64,000 bases of DNA from Falsiruegeria litorea R37 (GTDB lineage: Bacteria; Pseudomonadota; Alphaproteobacteria; Rhodobacterales; Rhodobacteraceae): NCBI RefSeq assembly GCF_900172225.1, contig NZ_FWFO01000004.1, positions 279,759-343,758 on the forward strand. Direction: 5' to 3'. Numbering within the stretch: position 1 is the stretch's first letter; each line of letters starts with the position of its first letter. The notes beneath the pieces were generated by a model. The model was not told the origin of the DNA and did not search any database. It saw only the letters and a program-made list of their open reading frames with translations. Of the stretch, positions 54,846-63,864 are shown one piece after another. The translations under genes and the position numbers were made by a program.

Positions 54846-57085
54846 TGGCTCTGGACGATCGTAAATCCGAATTCACCTTTGTGGGCACACGCCCCGACCG
54901 CCCCGATGGGCTCGACAAGGTCACTGGCCGCGCCAAGTTCGGCGCCGATGCCGTTGCGCCGGGGATGTTGTTTGGCGCCATCGTGCGCTCACCCCATGCT
55001 CATGCACGGATCGTGAAAATCGACACCTCCAAGGCCGAAGCCATGAAGGGCGTCAAAGCCGTGGTCACCCGCGCCGATTTCGCTACTGGCCTAACCGGCG
55101 AATTCTGGAACGTGCAGGAAAACGTCATGGCGGGCGACACCGCGCTTTATGACGGGCATGCAGTGGCGGCGGTTGCAGCGAACTCGGCACTGGATGCGCG
55201 CGACGCGGCCAAACTGATCGAGATCGAATACGAAGTACTGCCCCACGTCACCGACGTGGACAAGGCAATGGAAGCCGATGCACCGGTGATCCGCGAAGGG
55301 ACAGCTGACGGTTCGGTGCCCGAGGGGATGCACCCCAACGTCGTGCGCTATCACGAAAGCGGCCATGGCGATGTTGCGGCAGGTTTTGCGGCGGCTGATC
55401 TGGTGATCGAGGACAGTTTCAAGACCGAAGCAACCCATCAGGGGTACATCGAACCGCACGCCTGCCTCGCCTCTCTTGGTGCGGACGGCAAAGGCGAGCT
55501 GTGGTGTACCACGCAAGGGCACTGGTACGCACAAAAACACTGTGCCGCGCTTCTGGGCATCGAAACCTCGCAGCTGCGTGTGACCGCGTCCGAGATCGGC
55601 GGCGGCTTTGGCGGCAAGACGACCGTGTTCATCGAACCTGTTGCGCTGGCGCTGTCGCGTAAAGCCAATCGTCCGGTAAAGATGGTGATGAGCCGGTCCG
55701 AGGTGCTGCGCGCCACCGGTCCGACCTCGTCGACCTCGATGGACGTCAAGATCGGTATGAAAAAGGACGGCACCATCACCGCCGCCGAAGGGATCTTCCG
55801 CCTGCAAGGCGGCGCTTTCCCCGGTGCGCCGATGGAATTCACCGCCATGTGTGCGTTCGCGCCCTATGCGTTGGAGAACGTCCGTCAGGTGGGCTATGAC
55901 GTCATTGCCAACCGTCCGAAACAGGCCGCCTACCGCGCTCCGGGCTCGCCCATGGCGGCCTTTGCGGTGGAATCGGTGATCGACCTGCTGTGTCAGGAGC
56001 TGGGTCTGGACCCGGTCGAGGTTCGTCTGAAGAACGCGTCGAAAAAGGGCACCAAAGCCAGCTATGGCCCGCGCTTTGACGACATCGGCCTGGTCGAATG
56101 TCTGGAAGCAGCACGCGATCACCCGCATTACTCGGCCCCGCTGGAGCCGGGGCAGGGTCGCGGGATTTCCTGCGGCTTCTGGTTCAACCACGGCGGCGAG
56201 ACCTCTGTCTCGCTGGCGCTAAGCGAGGATGGCACTGTTCAGGTCTCGGTCGGCACGCCGGACATTGGCGGCAGCCGGGCGTCCATGGCGCTGATGGCGT
56301 CGGAAACGCTGGGCATCCCCTATGAGAACATCCGTGTAACCATCGCTGACACCGCGACACTGGGCTACAATGATGTCAGCCACGGCTCGCGCGTGACCTA
56401 TGCATCCGGTCTGGCCACCATCAAGGCAGCCCAAGCGGCGATTGCCGAGATGTGCAAGCGCGCCGCAGCCAAGTGGGGCATCCCTGAGGATGCGGTGAAG
56501 TGGGAAGACGGCTGCGCGGTGCCTTCGGGCCCCAACGCTGGCGATTTTGAGCCGCTGGCGATGGCTGACATCACGGCCGATATGGGTGCCACTGGCGGTC
56601 CGATCTCCGGTCACTTCGAGGCCACACCCGAAGGGGCTGGCGTGTCGTTTGGCGTGCATATCGTGGACGCACAGGTGGACCCGGAAACCGGCAAGACATC
56701 CATCCCGCGCTACACCGTCATTCAGGACGCAGGCAAAGCGATCCACCCGGCTTATGTCGAAGGTCAATATCAGGGCGGTGCCGCGCAAGGCATCGGTTGG
56801 GCGCTGAACGAGGAATACATCTATGGCGAAGACGGACGTCTGCAGAACGCCGTGTTCCTTGACTATCGCATTCCCGTCGCCTCGGACCTGCCGATGATCG
56901 ACACAGTGATTGTCGAGGTTCCCAACCCTGGCCATCCTTACGGTGTGCGCGGCGTGGGCGAAACCGGCATCGTGCCCCCCTTGGCGGCCATTGCCAACGC
57001 GGTGTCGCGTGCGGCCGGCGTGCGGATGTTCGAATTGCCGATGTCGCCGCCCCGCATTCTGGCGGCGCTCAAAGCGGATGGTTGA
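54845..57085 (+). CDS. Molybdenum hydroxylase, molybdopterin-binding large subunit
   Basis: 746 residues. The substrate-loop region reads QAAYRAPGSPMAAFAVES, not the AYRCSFR loop of form I CO dehydrogenase. The C-terminal GVGETG holds the catalytic Glu that activates the hydroxylated carbon. GGGFGGK binds Moco. It therefore hydroxylates an aldehyde, heterocycle or aromatic carbon; no substrate can be named. The gene is immediately followed, overlapping, by a MoaD-like gene. Confidence 0.92.
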   Translation: MALDDRKSEFTFVGTRPDRPDGLDKVTGRAKFGADAVAPGMLFGAIVRSPHAHARIVKIDTSKAEAMKGVKAVVTRADFATGLTGEFWNVQENVMAGDTALYDGHAVAAVAANSALDARDAAKLIEIEYEVLPHVTDVDKAMEADAPVIREGTADGSVPEGMHPNVVRYHESGHGDVAAGFAAADLVIEDSFKTEATHQGYIEPHACLASLGADGKGELWCTTQGHWYAQKHCAALLGIETSQLRVTASEIGGGFGGKTTVFIEPVALALSRKANRPVKMVMSRSEVLRATGPTSSTSMDVKIGMKKDGTITAAEGIFRLQGGAFPGAPMEFTAMCAFAPYALENVRQVGYDVIANRPKQAAYRAPGSPMAAFAVESVIDLLCQELGLDPVEVRLKNASKKGTKASYGPRFDDIGLVECLEAARDHPHYSAPLEPGQGRGISCGFWFNHGGETSVSLALSEDGTVQVSVGTPDIGGSRASMALMASETLGIPYENIRVTIADTATLGYNDVSHGSRVTYASGLATIKAAQAAIAEMCKRAAAKWGIPEDAVKWEDGCAVPSGPNAGDFEPLAMADITADMGATGGPISGHFEATPEGAGVSFGVHIVDAQVDPETGKTSIPRYTVIQDAGKAIHPAYVEGQYQGGAAQGIGWALNEEYIYGEDGRLQNAVFLDYRIPVASDLPMIDTVIVEVPNPGHPYGVRGVGETGIVPPLAAIANAVSRAAGVRMFELPMSPPRILAALKADG

Positions 57086-57323
57086 GGTCAACCTCTGGTC
57101 CGGTCTGCGCAGTCTGACCGGCGGCAAACAGGTGGTGGAGGTCGAGGCCTCCACCGTTGGCGAGGTCCTGTCGGGCCTCGTCAAAGCCTATCCGCAACTG
57201 AAGGTCCCGATCGAGGCAGGCGTGTCGGTGGCTGTGGATGGGCGCATCATCGCCAGCGGATTGACCGAGCCGGTCAGCCCCGACAGCGAGGTCTACCTGA
57301 TGCAGCGTCTGAAAGGCGGTTGA
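57078..57323 (+). CDS. MoaD/ThiS-like sulfur carrier protein
   Basis: 81 residues of ubiquitin-like fold: VEVNLWSGLRSLTGGKQVVEVE, GEVLSGLVKAYPQL and VAVDGRIIASGL as in MoaD/ThiS. It ends in the functional di-glycine KGG. The ATG lies within the last 8 bp of the large-subunit gene in another frame. MoaD donates sulfur to make molybdopterin; here a dedicated copy is translated with the Mo enzyme. An alternative is sulfuration of another product. Confidence 0.82.
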   Translation: MVEVNLWSGLRSLTGGKQVVEVEASTVGEVLSGLVKAYPQLKVPIEAGVSVAVDGRIIASGLTEPVSPDSEVYLMQRLKGG

Positions 57324-57406
57324 ACCCAAGACTGTGAGTTGAGGTTTGACCGCTCTCAGCGTAGAGCAGCGTCCTACTTGATTTGGCTGGATCGATCTGC
57401 GCGCTT

Positions 57407-57967
57407 ATGACAAACCGTCTAACTCTTTTGGGATTGGGACAGTTCTTGCTCTGGTGGGCCTGCGGCGCCTTGGCACAATCGCAGCAAATCCTGGAGATCG
57501 ACAGTTTGCTGGTGGATCGAACTGGGCGTGTGGTGGTGACGTTTGAGCTGCACAATACCTCGGACCGACCTGTATGTGTCCCGACCAAAGCCGACAAACC
57601 GTTGGCTTTTGTCGAGCAATTTCATGCTTTCGACAACTTGCAGATGAGACGGGCCGAGAATTCGCCGACTGGTATCGAACGGTTTCGTGCAACTTATCTT
57701 GTTGTTGATCCCGGCCAAAGTCTTACTGCAAGCACAACGTATTCAGCGCACGATTTCAGGGGATTCTCGGAACAAATTGGGCAAGTTTCAAGATCACCTC
57801 AGGTGGAGAAGGACCCGCTGTATGTGATCCTTTTGCTCGCGCTGCGCAATTGCCCCTTGGTGCGCCATAGCGGAAGTATCACATTCAATGGCGGGTGGCA
57901 CAATCCTCGGATGCTCAGATCGCTGCCTTCGCGGGTGTTCAGCCTGCGCAACCCCGGTCGCTATTAA
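57407..57967 (+). CDS. Secreted hypothetical protein
   Basis: 186 residues with a signal peptide (LTLLGLGQFLLWWACGALA, cut near residue 23). The mature protein has a small number of Cys and a beta-rich look (LLVDRTGRVVVTFELHN, YLVVDPGQSLTAS). I do not recognise the family. The ATG at 57407 is preferred to an upstream TTG at 57383. Follows the Mo hydroxylase operon in the same direction, after 83 bp. Confidence 0.6.
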   Translation: MTNRLTLLGLGQFLLWWACGALAQSQQILEIDSLLVDRTGRVVVTFELHNTSDRPVCVPTKADKPLAFVEQFHAFDNLQMRRAENSPTGIERFRATYLVVDPGQSLTASTTYSAHDFRGFSEQIGQVSRSPQVEKDPLYVILLLALRNCPLVRHSGSITFNGGWHNPRMLRSLPSRVFSLRNPGRY

Positions 57968-58137
57968 TTGGTTAGCGATTTGTTAAACTATTGAATCTCT
58001 AATCTTCATACCGGCGGTGCTGACCAACGCAGATAGGGGAAATCTCTGGTCTGGGTCTCGTCGTCAGGAAATATGCAAGACCCCGCTTTGTGTCCGATCT
58101 GGATGTATATGTTCCCTAGTTTCTGGAGTTGCAAATT

Positions 58138-58314
58138 ATGGCTCTGCGTCTATTGAAATGTGAATATTGTTCGCACCACCTGCGGTTTGGTGCCCCCCGT
58201 TGCGGCAAGTGTTATCAGAAAACGCCGTCCTTGAACCGGTTCTGGCGCATTTCCACTGGCCTTGGGCTTGCCACTTTGGTGGTTGTTATGGCCTTTTCTG
58301 CAACGATCAGCTGA
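58138..58314 (+). CDS. Small zinc-ribbon membrane protein
   Basis: 58 residues. Two CxxC pairs (CEYC, CGKC) form a zinc ribbon at the N-terminus and a hydrophobic helix (LGLATLVVVMAFSA) forms the C-terminus. GGAG is 9 bases before the ATG at 58138. The 170-bp gap upstream holds nothing I recognise. Function unknown. Confidence 0.65.
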   Translation: MALRLLKCEYCSHHLRFGAPRCGKCYQKTPSLNRFWRISTGLGLATLVVVMAFSATIS

Positions 58315-58639
58315 GCACACCAAACGCTTCAGATACTGATCAGGGATCCGAGCGTGTCAATGATGTGCAATGATCACGGCCGCGCTGGAACCGACTGCCC
58401 TTGCGTGTCGGCTCATGTACCGCCGATGCGAGAAACGAATTGGTATATGGGGCTGCAGTCGGTGCCCCAGATCTCTTGCCTCAGGAATGGGTGTGTGGAG
58501 TTCGACTTGAGACGCGGCTTGCGGTCCACAAGTCCCACTGGTGGCCGGAGCAGGTGTTTCATTGTCCATCAATCCGGGCGCAAAGCTGGGCGACGACGGG
58601 CCATAGGCGGGATCATCCGTCACGTTGGGGCGCTGTTCT

Positions 58640-59185
58640 GGGTCTTTCCCCCGGTCAGCGCAGGCAGGCTGGTGCCTCGAATCAAGTCCGTTGCCCGTTC
58701 TGCATGTGCCGCAGGGGGGATACGCGCTTTCGACCTTGTCCTTGAAAAATCGATCAATCTGTTCATCACTGCTGCAGTCTGATCCAGGAGCAAGCTCGGG
58801 TTCTGCAAATTCGGCCAATGCCGGTTGCTGAAAAATCTGGCGTGTCAGCCTGACGCAAGCCCGCATTCCCAACCAGTCATCTTCGTGACTCACATAATTG
58901 AAACGCACGCGAGGTGCATTGCGCGGGTTGGACGGGTCCAGTCGAACCCAGTCACGGCTTTGTGACCGTTTTGTCCCTACGTGAACCTGGAAACCATGCC
59001 CTTTGGCCAGGGATTTGCCATCAAAAGGGATTGCGAGTGGGCGAAAGTGAAATTGAAGGTCGGGATAGTTGATCCCGACACGGCTGCGGATATGAGCCCC
59101 AGCTTCGAAACGATTGGTGGCGCCCAAGCCATCCCGACGCAACAACCAGCGCAATCCAATCCGCGCTTTGCCCGCCAGCTTCTAC
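58640..59185 (-). pseudogene. Decayed C-terminal fragment of a choline dehydrogenase (GMC oxidoreductase)
   Basis: Translation on the minus strand gives LLRRDGLGATNRFEAGAHIR, then GINYPDLQFHF and VRFNYVSHEDDWLGMRACVR, all characteristic of BetA. The upstream end hits an in-frame TAG about 59183 beside the tcuB stop, so the N-terminal two-thirds are gone. The family ESAYHPCGTCRMG block is ESAYPPCGTCRTG, losing the His, and downstream the match dissolves. Together with 58315-58639, which holds no recognisable gene, this is about 870 bp without an intact CDS. Confidence 0.75.
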
Positions 59186-60252
59186 CGCGCATTTCTTTTT
59201 CGCTGCGCATCTCTGACCAAGGCCGCCAGCCGGTAAAACCCATGTGCCATCTTGGAAAACGGAGTCAGCAGAAAAAATGTAAGCACACTGCCAAGGTGAA
59301 CGGCCAGCAGGGGCGGCATTAATGTGGTGGAGCCCAAGGCATAGAGTGCAAGCCCACTAAAGCCCACGAACCCCAGAAGCACGATGAACCCGATGTCGCC
59401 GCTCCATGCGCCTGAGTCCCCCAACCCGCGATCGGATTTCAGCTTGAGCCGTACCATGCCGACACATCCCAGCGTCATCAGAAAGCCACCGAAAATTCCG
59501 AGCAGTTTGGGCAAAGACAACAAAGGGTAGGGGGCGGGCAGGTCAAAGAAGTAATGCATGATCGTTGCAACGCTCGTCGCGGCGAAACATAACAGAAAGC
59601 CATACATTATGGCGTGATGAGCGTGACGGCGGGCATGGGTAAACCGATCTTCGTCTTCGAAATTGCAGCCCTCTTCGTGACCTGCCGCCAGATCCTGCAT
59701 CTTGGCGCTGCGTATGAAGGCGGCCTTTAGATCGCTGAATCGTATTGTGGTGCCGCCAACGTCGCACCAGTACTGGCGCAGGCTGATTGCGATGCTGGCC
59801 AGCGGAAATAGAAAAGCCGGGGCAAAGATCGCGACCATGGCATTGTGGGACAAGACAGCGTAAAAGCCTTCTCCCCCAGCTGAGCCAATGGCTTTGATCG
59901 CAACAAACAACAACGCCAGGCCTACGACCAAGGCAAGGGCAATTGCTCCTCCATGGGTGTGAAACCTGCGTGCTACGGGGCGCGGCCAGGCATAGTGTTC
60001 CCAGCTGTCACGCCGGACTTCGGCCAGGATTTTTGGCAGGTTCAGGTCGAATTCATGCGGGGCCGTGTATTGGCAGGCATAATAACAGCCCCGGCAATTG
60101 TGACAGAGATTGGCCAACTGCGTGATGGCCGCATCAGAGAAGACGCGTTCGGTGTGCAAGGATGGAAAAACCGAACAATAGCCTTCGCAATAACGGCAGG
60201 CATTGCAGATCTCGGCCTGTCGGCGGGCTTCCTGGATCAGATCAATTTGCAT
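59182..60252 (-). CDS. tcuB: Tricarballylate utilization Fe-S membrane protein
   Basis: 356 residues from the ATG at 60252 (GAGAGG ahead of it). The N-terminal ferredoxin part has two 4Fe-4S motifs, CNACRYCEGYC and CHNCRGCYYAC. Several hydrophobic helices with His (HHAIMYGF, HYFFDL) suggest heme b. TcuB re-oxidises the FADH2 of TcuA to the quinone pool. Overlaps tcuA by 11 bp. A frame to 60297 lies inside tcuA. Confidence 0.9.
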   Translation of the reverse strand: MQIDLIQEARRQAEICNACRYCEGYCSVFPSLHTERVFSDAAITQLANLCHNCRGCYYACQYTAPHEFDLNLPKILAEVRRDSWEHYAWPRPVARRFHTHGGAIALALVVGLALLFVAIKAIGSAGGEGFYAVLSHNAMVAIFAPAFLFPLASIAISLRQYWCDVGGTTIRFSDLKAAFIRSAKMQDLAAGHEEGCNFEDEDRFTHARRHAHHAIMYGFLLCFAATSVATIMHYFFDLPAPYPLLSLPKLLGIFGGFLMTLGCVGMVRLKLKSDRGLGDSGAWSGDIGFIVLLGFVGFSGLALYALGSTTLMPPLLAVHLGSVLTFFLLTPFSKMAHGFYRLAALVRDAQRKRNAR

Positions 60253-61624
60253 ATGCGGCAGCCTCTCGACCGGCAATACGGCCAAAAACGGTTCCAATGG
60301 TCATGCCGAACCCGGCCAGGTACCCTTGGCCCAGGATGGACCCAGCCATGGTCTCGCCCGCAGCCCAGAGATTTTGGATTTTCCCGTGGGTGGTCGAGCA
60401 TTGCGCGTGGTCATCCACCTTTAGTCCCAGATAGGTAAAGGTCACGCCCGTGCGCAGGCTATAGCCATAAAACGGTGGCTCAATGATCGGGCGGGCCCAG
60501 TTGGTTTTAGGTGGGCTGATCCCGGTTGTGCATACCCCATCCAGTTCGGTTGGGTGAAAGTTCTGCGTGTCGCCGCAGGCTGCGTTGTAATCGGCTACCG
60601 TCTGGGTCAGCTTTTCAACGGGCAGGTCCATCATCCCGGCCAACTCCTCTAACGTGTCGGCCTTTAGCGGCGGGAAAACCGATGGCATGAACAGGTTCAG
60701 GGACCGGCTGTCAATGATGGCATATCCCACCTGATCGGGTTGTGCTGCCACAAGACGCCCCCAGATCGCATAGCGTTTGGGCCAGACGTCTTCGCCCTCG
60801 TCATAGAACCGTTGTGCATTCTTGTTCACGACGATGGAGAAAGGCACGCAATCAAGCCGCGTTACAATTCCACCATCGAACTTGGGGGCCCGCCCGTCGA
60901 TGGCCACGGCGTGACATTGGGTTGGATCACCAATGCGTTCCACACCTTGATCCAACAAGTCCCTCAGCACGACACCGCGATTGTAAGGCGTCCCACGGAT
61001 GAGGAAATTCTTGGCCGGTTCACCCCAGGCACGGGCCAGCCATTCGGTGTCGGCCTGAAACCCTCCGGATGCCACGATCACAGCCTTGGGAGAGATCTGG
61101 TAGTCCACGCCGTCGCGCGTGTAATCCAGCCGCTCGATCTTGTTTCCATTCAATTCGAGATGGGTGACATGCGCCTCATAAAACACGTCAACACCCAGCC
61201 TGTCGGCCGTTCGGTAGTAGGCATTCACCAGCGACTTGCCGCCACCCATGAAAAACGCATTGGTTCGCGCCAAAGACAGTGTCCCCGTCAAGGACGGCTG
61301 AAACCGAACGCCGCGTTCTTTCATCCATGGCAGGCATTCTTCGGAATGACGGATCGCCAGCCGGGCCAGATTTTCATCGGTTTTTCCATCTGTGACCTTG
61401 AGCAAATCGGCAAAGTACTCTTCTTCGTCGTATTCTTCGATCAAAGGGTCCAGTGGTCGCATATGCATGCACCGAAAATTCCGCGTATGGCGCGAGTTTC
61501 CTCCACGATAGGACTTGGGAGCGGTTTCAAGGATCAACACCTTTGCACCCGCTTCTGCGGCCGTCATCGCGGCGCATAGGGCCGCGTTCCCGCCGCCGAT
61601 TATGGCAATATCATAGGTCGTCAC
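60242..61624 (-). CDS. tcuA: FAD-dependent tricarballylate dehydrogenase
   Basis: 460 residues of the fumarate reductase/succinate dehydrogenase flavoprotein family. FAD motif IIGGGNAALCAAMTAAEAG at the N-terminus, SYRGGNSRHTRNFR, and the C-terminal WAAGETMAGSILGQGYLAGFGMTIG. Oxidises tricarballylate to cis-aconitate. Neighbour tcuB and the divergent LysR reproduce the Salmonella tcuRAB order; the tcuC transporter is not in the window. Confidence 0.9.
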   Translation of the reverse strand: MTTYDIAIIGGGNAALCAAMTAAEAGAKVLILETAPKSYRGGNSRHTRNFRCMHMRPLDPLIEEYDEEEYFADLLKVTDGKTDENLARLAIRHSEECLPWMKERGVRFQPSLTGTLSLARTNAFFMGGGKSLVNAYYRTADRLGVDVFYEAHVTHLELNGNKIERLDYTRDGVDYQISPKAVIVASGGFQADTEWLARAWGEPAKNFLIRGTPYNRGVVLRDLLDQGVERIGDPTQCHAVAIDGRAPKFDGGIVTRLDCVPFSIVVNKNAQRFYDEGEDVWPKRYAIWGRLVAAQPDQVGYAIIDSRSLNLFMPSVFPPLKADTLEELAGMMDLPVEKLTQTVADYNAACGDTQNFHPTELDGVCTTGISPPKTNWARPIIEPPFYGYSLRTGVTFTYLGLKVDDHAQCSTTHGKIQNLWAAGETMAGSILGQGYLAGFGMTIGTVFGRIAGREAAAYAN

Positions 61625-61678
61625 TGAGTCACCCTTTCAGGGTTTAGTTTAGGCGTTCAGCTTATTGATTGACCAATA

Positions 61679-61692
61679 TTAGATTTTTCTAA
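61679..61692. promoter_or_regulatory. Palindrome TTAGA-N4-TCTAA between tcuA and the LysR gene
   Basis: TTAGATTTTTCTAA lies 12 bp upstream of the LysR start in the divergent gap. A T-N11-A LysR-type motif; probable TcuR operator. Confidence 0.55.
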
Positions 61693-61703
61693 ATTAATGC
61701 GCT

Positions 61704-62636
61704 ATGAGCATCAATTATGATTTCGGAGATCTGGAAGCTTTTCTGGCCGTGAAGGAAACGGGTTCTTTCCACCGGGCTGCCGAAAGGCTGAACCTCTCTC
61801 AGTCGGCGGTTTCCCGGCGTGTTCAAAAGCTTGAGGACGCTTTGGGTTCGGTTCTGTTTGAGCGAACCACACGTGCAGTTGTGCCGACGTTGGCCGCAAA
61901 GAGGCTTCAGGCTAGAGCAGAGGCCATTCTTGAAGATGCACAAGAAACAGCACGTGCCATGCGCGATGAAAGTGTCACTTTCGCCTATCAGCGCGGGGCG
62001 ATCATCACCGTAGCGGCCATTCCAACCGTTCTAAGGCGGCTGATTGCTCCGGCGCTGGTTGCGTTCAGTTCAAACCGGCACGCCGCACGGGTTCGAATTT
62101 TGGATGGCACTGCAAATGAAGTGGCAGAGGCCGTGGCGCAGGGAGAGGCGGATTTCGGGTTGGGCTCAATCCCGATGTTGGAACCCACGACCGAGTTCGA
62201 GCCCTTGTTTGATGAGCAAATTGTTCTGGCCGTGCCCAACGGACATAAATTGGCGGCTGACAGCTGTGTTTCCCCCACGCAACTTGCAAAAGTTCCTTTG
62301 ATCTTTCCATCGCGTGGCACCGGCAACCGACTGTTGATCGACGAAGCATTCGCGCGTGCGCGGATTGAACTGAATTGGACATACGAGGCGCACCGTACGA
62401 CGACCAGTTTGCAAATGGTCGAAGAGGGACTGGGGGCCGCGCTTTTGCCTCAGTCAGCCGTTGGAGCAGTCGGCGTCTCGACGTGTCGGATACAAAATCT
62501 CGAGATCGCGCGGCCGATTGGTCTGTTGTCCCGGTTGGGGCAAGCAGATTCCCGTGCGGTCCTGGCATTGAAGAGGCATATAAGGGAAACATCTGATCGA
62601 CCCACCCAACGGGGCTCACCAACTACAACGGGGTGA
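61704..62636 (+). CDS. tcuR: LysR-family regulator (TcuR-like)
   Basis: 310 residues. FGDLEAFLAVKETGSFHRAAERLNLSQSAVSRRVQKLEDALG is the HTH. The C-terminal substrate domain is typical (PLIFPSRGTGNRLLIDEAF). Divergent from tcuA-tcuB, as in Salmonella tcuR. The symbol is by position. Confidence 0.85.
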   Translation: MSINYDFGDLEAFLAVKETGSFHRAAERLNLSQSAVSRRVQKLEDALGSVLFERTTRAVVPTLAAKRLQARAEAILEDAQETARAMRDESVTFAYQRGAIITVAAIPTVLRRLIAPALVAFSSNRHAARVRILDGTANEVAEAVAQGEADFGLGSIPMLEPTTEFEPLFDEQIVLAVPNGHKLAADSCVSPTQLAKVPLIFPSRGTGNRLLIDEAFARARIELNWTYEAHRTTTSLQMVEEGLGAALLPQSAVGAVGVSTCRIQNLEIARPIGLLSRLGQADSRAVLALKRHIRETSDRPTQRGSPTTTG

Positions 62637-62757
62637 GCGTCGCTCTATCCGACGGCTGCGCCCCCGAAAATCAGGGAGGCGCTGAATTTCCCCGGGATGA
62701 TGGTCGGTACAAGATCGCAACAGCTGTTCGGGCAAGAGCGCAAGTCGGATCTTGCCC

Positions 62758-63864
62758 CTAGGGATTTGCGTTTGTGCCGGTCAGCTTGACCTGTCCGGTT
62801 TGTGCCATAGCGATGCTCAATTCTTCGCTCAAAGCATCCCACAATTGCTCTAAACCCGATGTTCCCGCCGCCGCGATTGCGAACTGCAAAATTCTTCCAA
62901 CAAAGATAAAATCAGCTCCAACTGTAAGGGCCTTGAGAATATCTTCGCCCGATTGAATCCCGCTGTCGTAGAAAACAGGATAGTCCGGACCAAGTGCAGA
63001 GCGGATTTCGGACAGAGCTTGAATTGGGGCAGGGGCCGCGTCCAGCTGTCGAGCTCCATGGCTGGAAACTTGGATGGCGTCCACGCCTGATGCGGCCAGC
63101 ATGCGCGCGTCTTCGACGTCTAGCACGCCTTTGACCACCAGGTTTCCCGGCCAAAGATCGCGCAGCCGCGCCAGTGTGTCCCAAGTGGCTCTGGCCCGGC
63201 TTTCTGTCCGGTCAAAGGAATACCCTTCCATGTCGAAGTTGGCCATTGTCGGCTTACCTTTGAGCAGGGCCGACATTGACCATCGCGGATGCATGGCAAA
63301 ATCAAAGAACTGTCGCGGGCCAATGCGGAAAGGCATTTTGAAGCCATGACGCAGCTCGCGCGGGCGGCGGCCGACTTCTGGGACATCAACCGTCAGCACC
63401 AGCGTTTCATAGCCCGCGTTTCGGGCCCGTTCCGCCAGCTTGAATGTACCGGCCCCATCGCCACTGAAATAGAGTTGAAACCAAGCATACCCCTCTGCGG
63501 TTTCCTGTATGACTTCCAACGCAGTAGAGGCTACGGTCGAGACCCCATGAGGGACGCGGTATCGTGCTGCCAACCGGGCCAACATCAGATCGGCACCCGG
63601 AGCGGCCAGGTTGCACATACCCATGGGGGCGATGCCAAAGGGGCGATCGGCCTCGGCCCCGAAAATCTGCGTGGCCAGCGATCTCTGGCTGACATCGCGC
63701 AGAATGCGTGGACGCAGGGTGATCGCATCCAAAGCAGCACGATTGCGTGCTGCCCCGGTTTCTCGCCCGGCTGCCCCGTCGATGTAGTCAAACACCATCC
63801 AAGGCAACCGTCGTTTGGCGAGACGCCGCGCATCCTCGGCTGAATGGATCGTGGACGCGCTCAT
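62758..63864 (-). CDS. FMN-dependent alpha-hydroxy-acid oxidase/dehydrogenase
   Basis: 368 residues of the L-lactate/glycolate oxidase family. YAWFQLYFSGD (FxQLY), TVDVPEVGRRPRELRHGF, SSHGARQLDAAPA with the catalytic His (family SNHGGRQLD) and YDSGIQSGEDILKALTVGAD are conserved. Oxidises a 2-hydroxyacid to the 2-oxoacid. The ATG shares a base with the upstream stop (TGATG); a longer frame to 63951 runs inside that gene. Substrate unassigned. Confidence 0.88.
   Translation of the reverse strand: MSASTIHSAEDARRLAKRRLPWMVFDYIDGAAGRETGAARNRAALDAITLRPRILRDVSQRSLATQIFGAEADRPFGIAPMGMCNLAAPGADLMLARLAARYRVPHGVSTVASTALEVIQETAEGYAWFQLYFSGDGAGTFKLAERARNAGYETLVLTVDVPEVGRRPRELRHGFKMPFRIGPRQFFDFAMHPRWSMSALLKGKPTMANFDMEGYSFDRTESRARATWDTLARLRDLWPGNLVVKGVLDVEDARMLAASGVDAIQVSSHGARQLDAAPAPIQALSEIRSALGPDYPVFYDSGIQSGEDILKALTVGADFIFVGRILQFAIAAAGTSGLEQLWDALSEELSIAMAQTGQVKLTGTNANP

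Noticed and set aside
54845..57085. Assignment of the large subunit as CO dehydrogenase CoxL
   Set aside because: The active-site loop reads AYRAPGSP, not the AYRCSFR of form I CO dehydrogenase.
58357..59154. 265-codon open frame as an intact gene
   Set aside because: Only its first part matches choline dehydrogenase; the catalytic block is altered, the tail is unrelated, and the N-terminal domain is missing.
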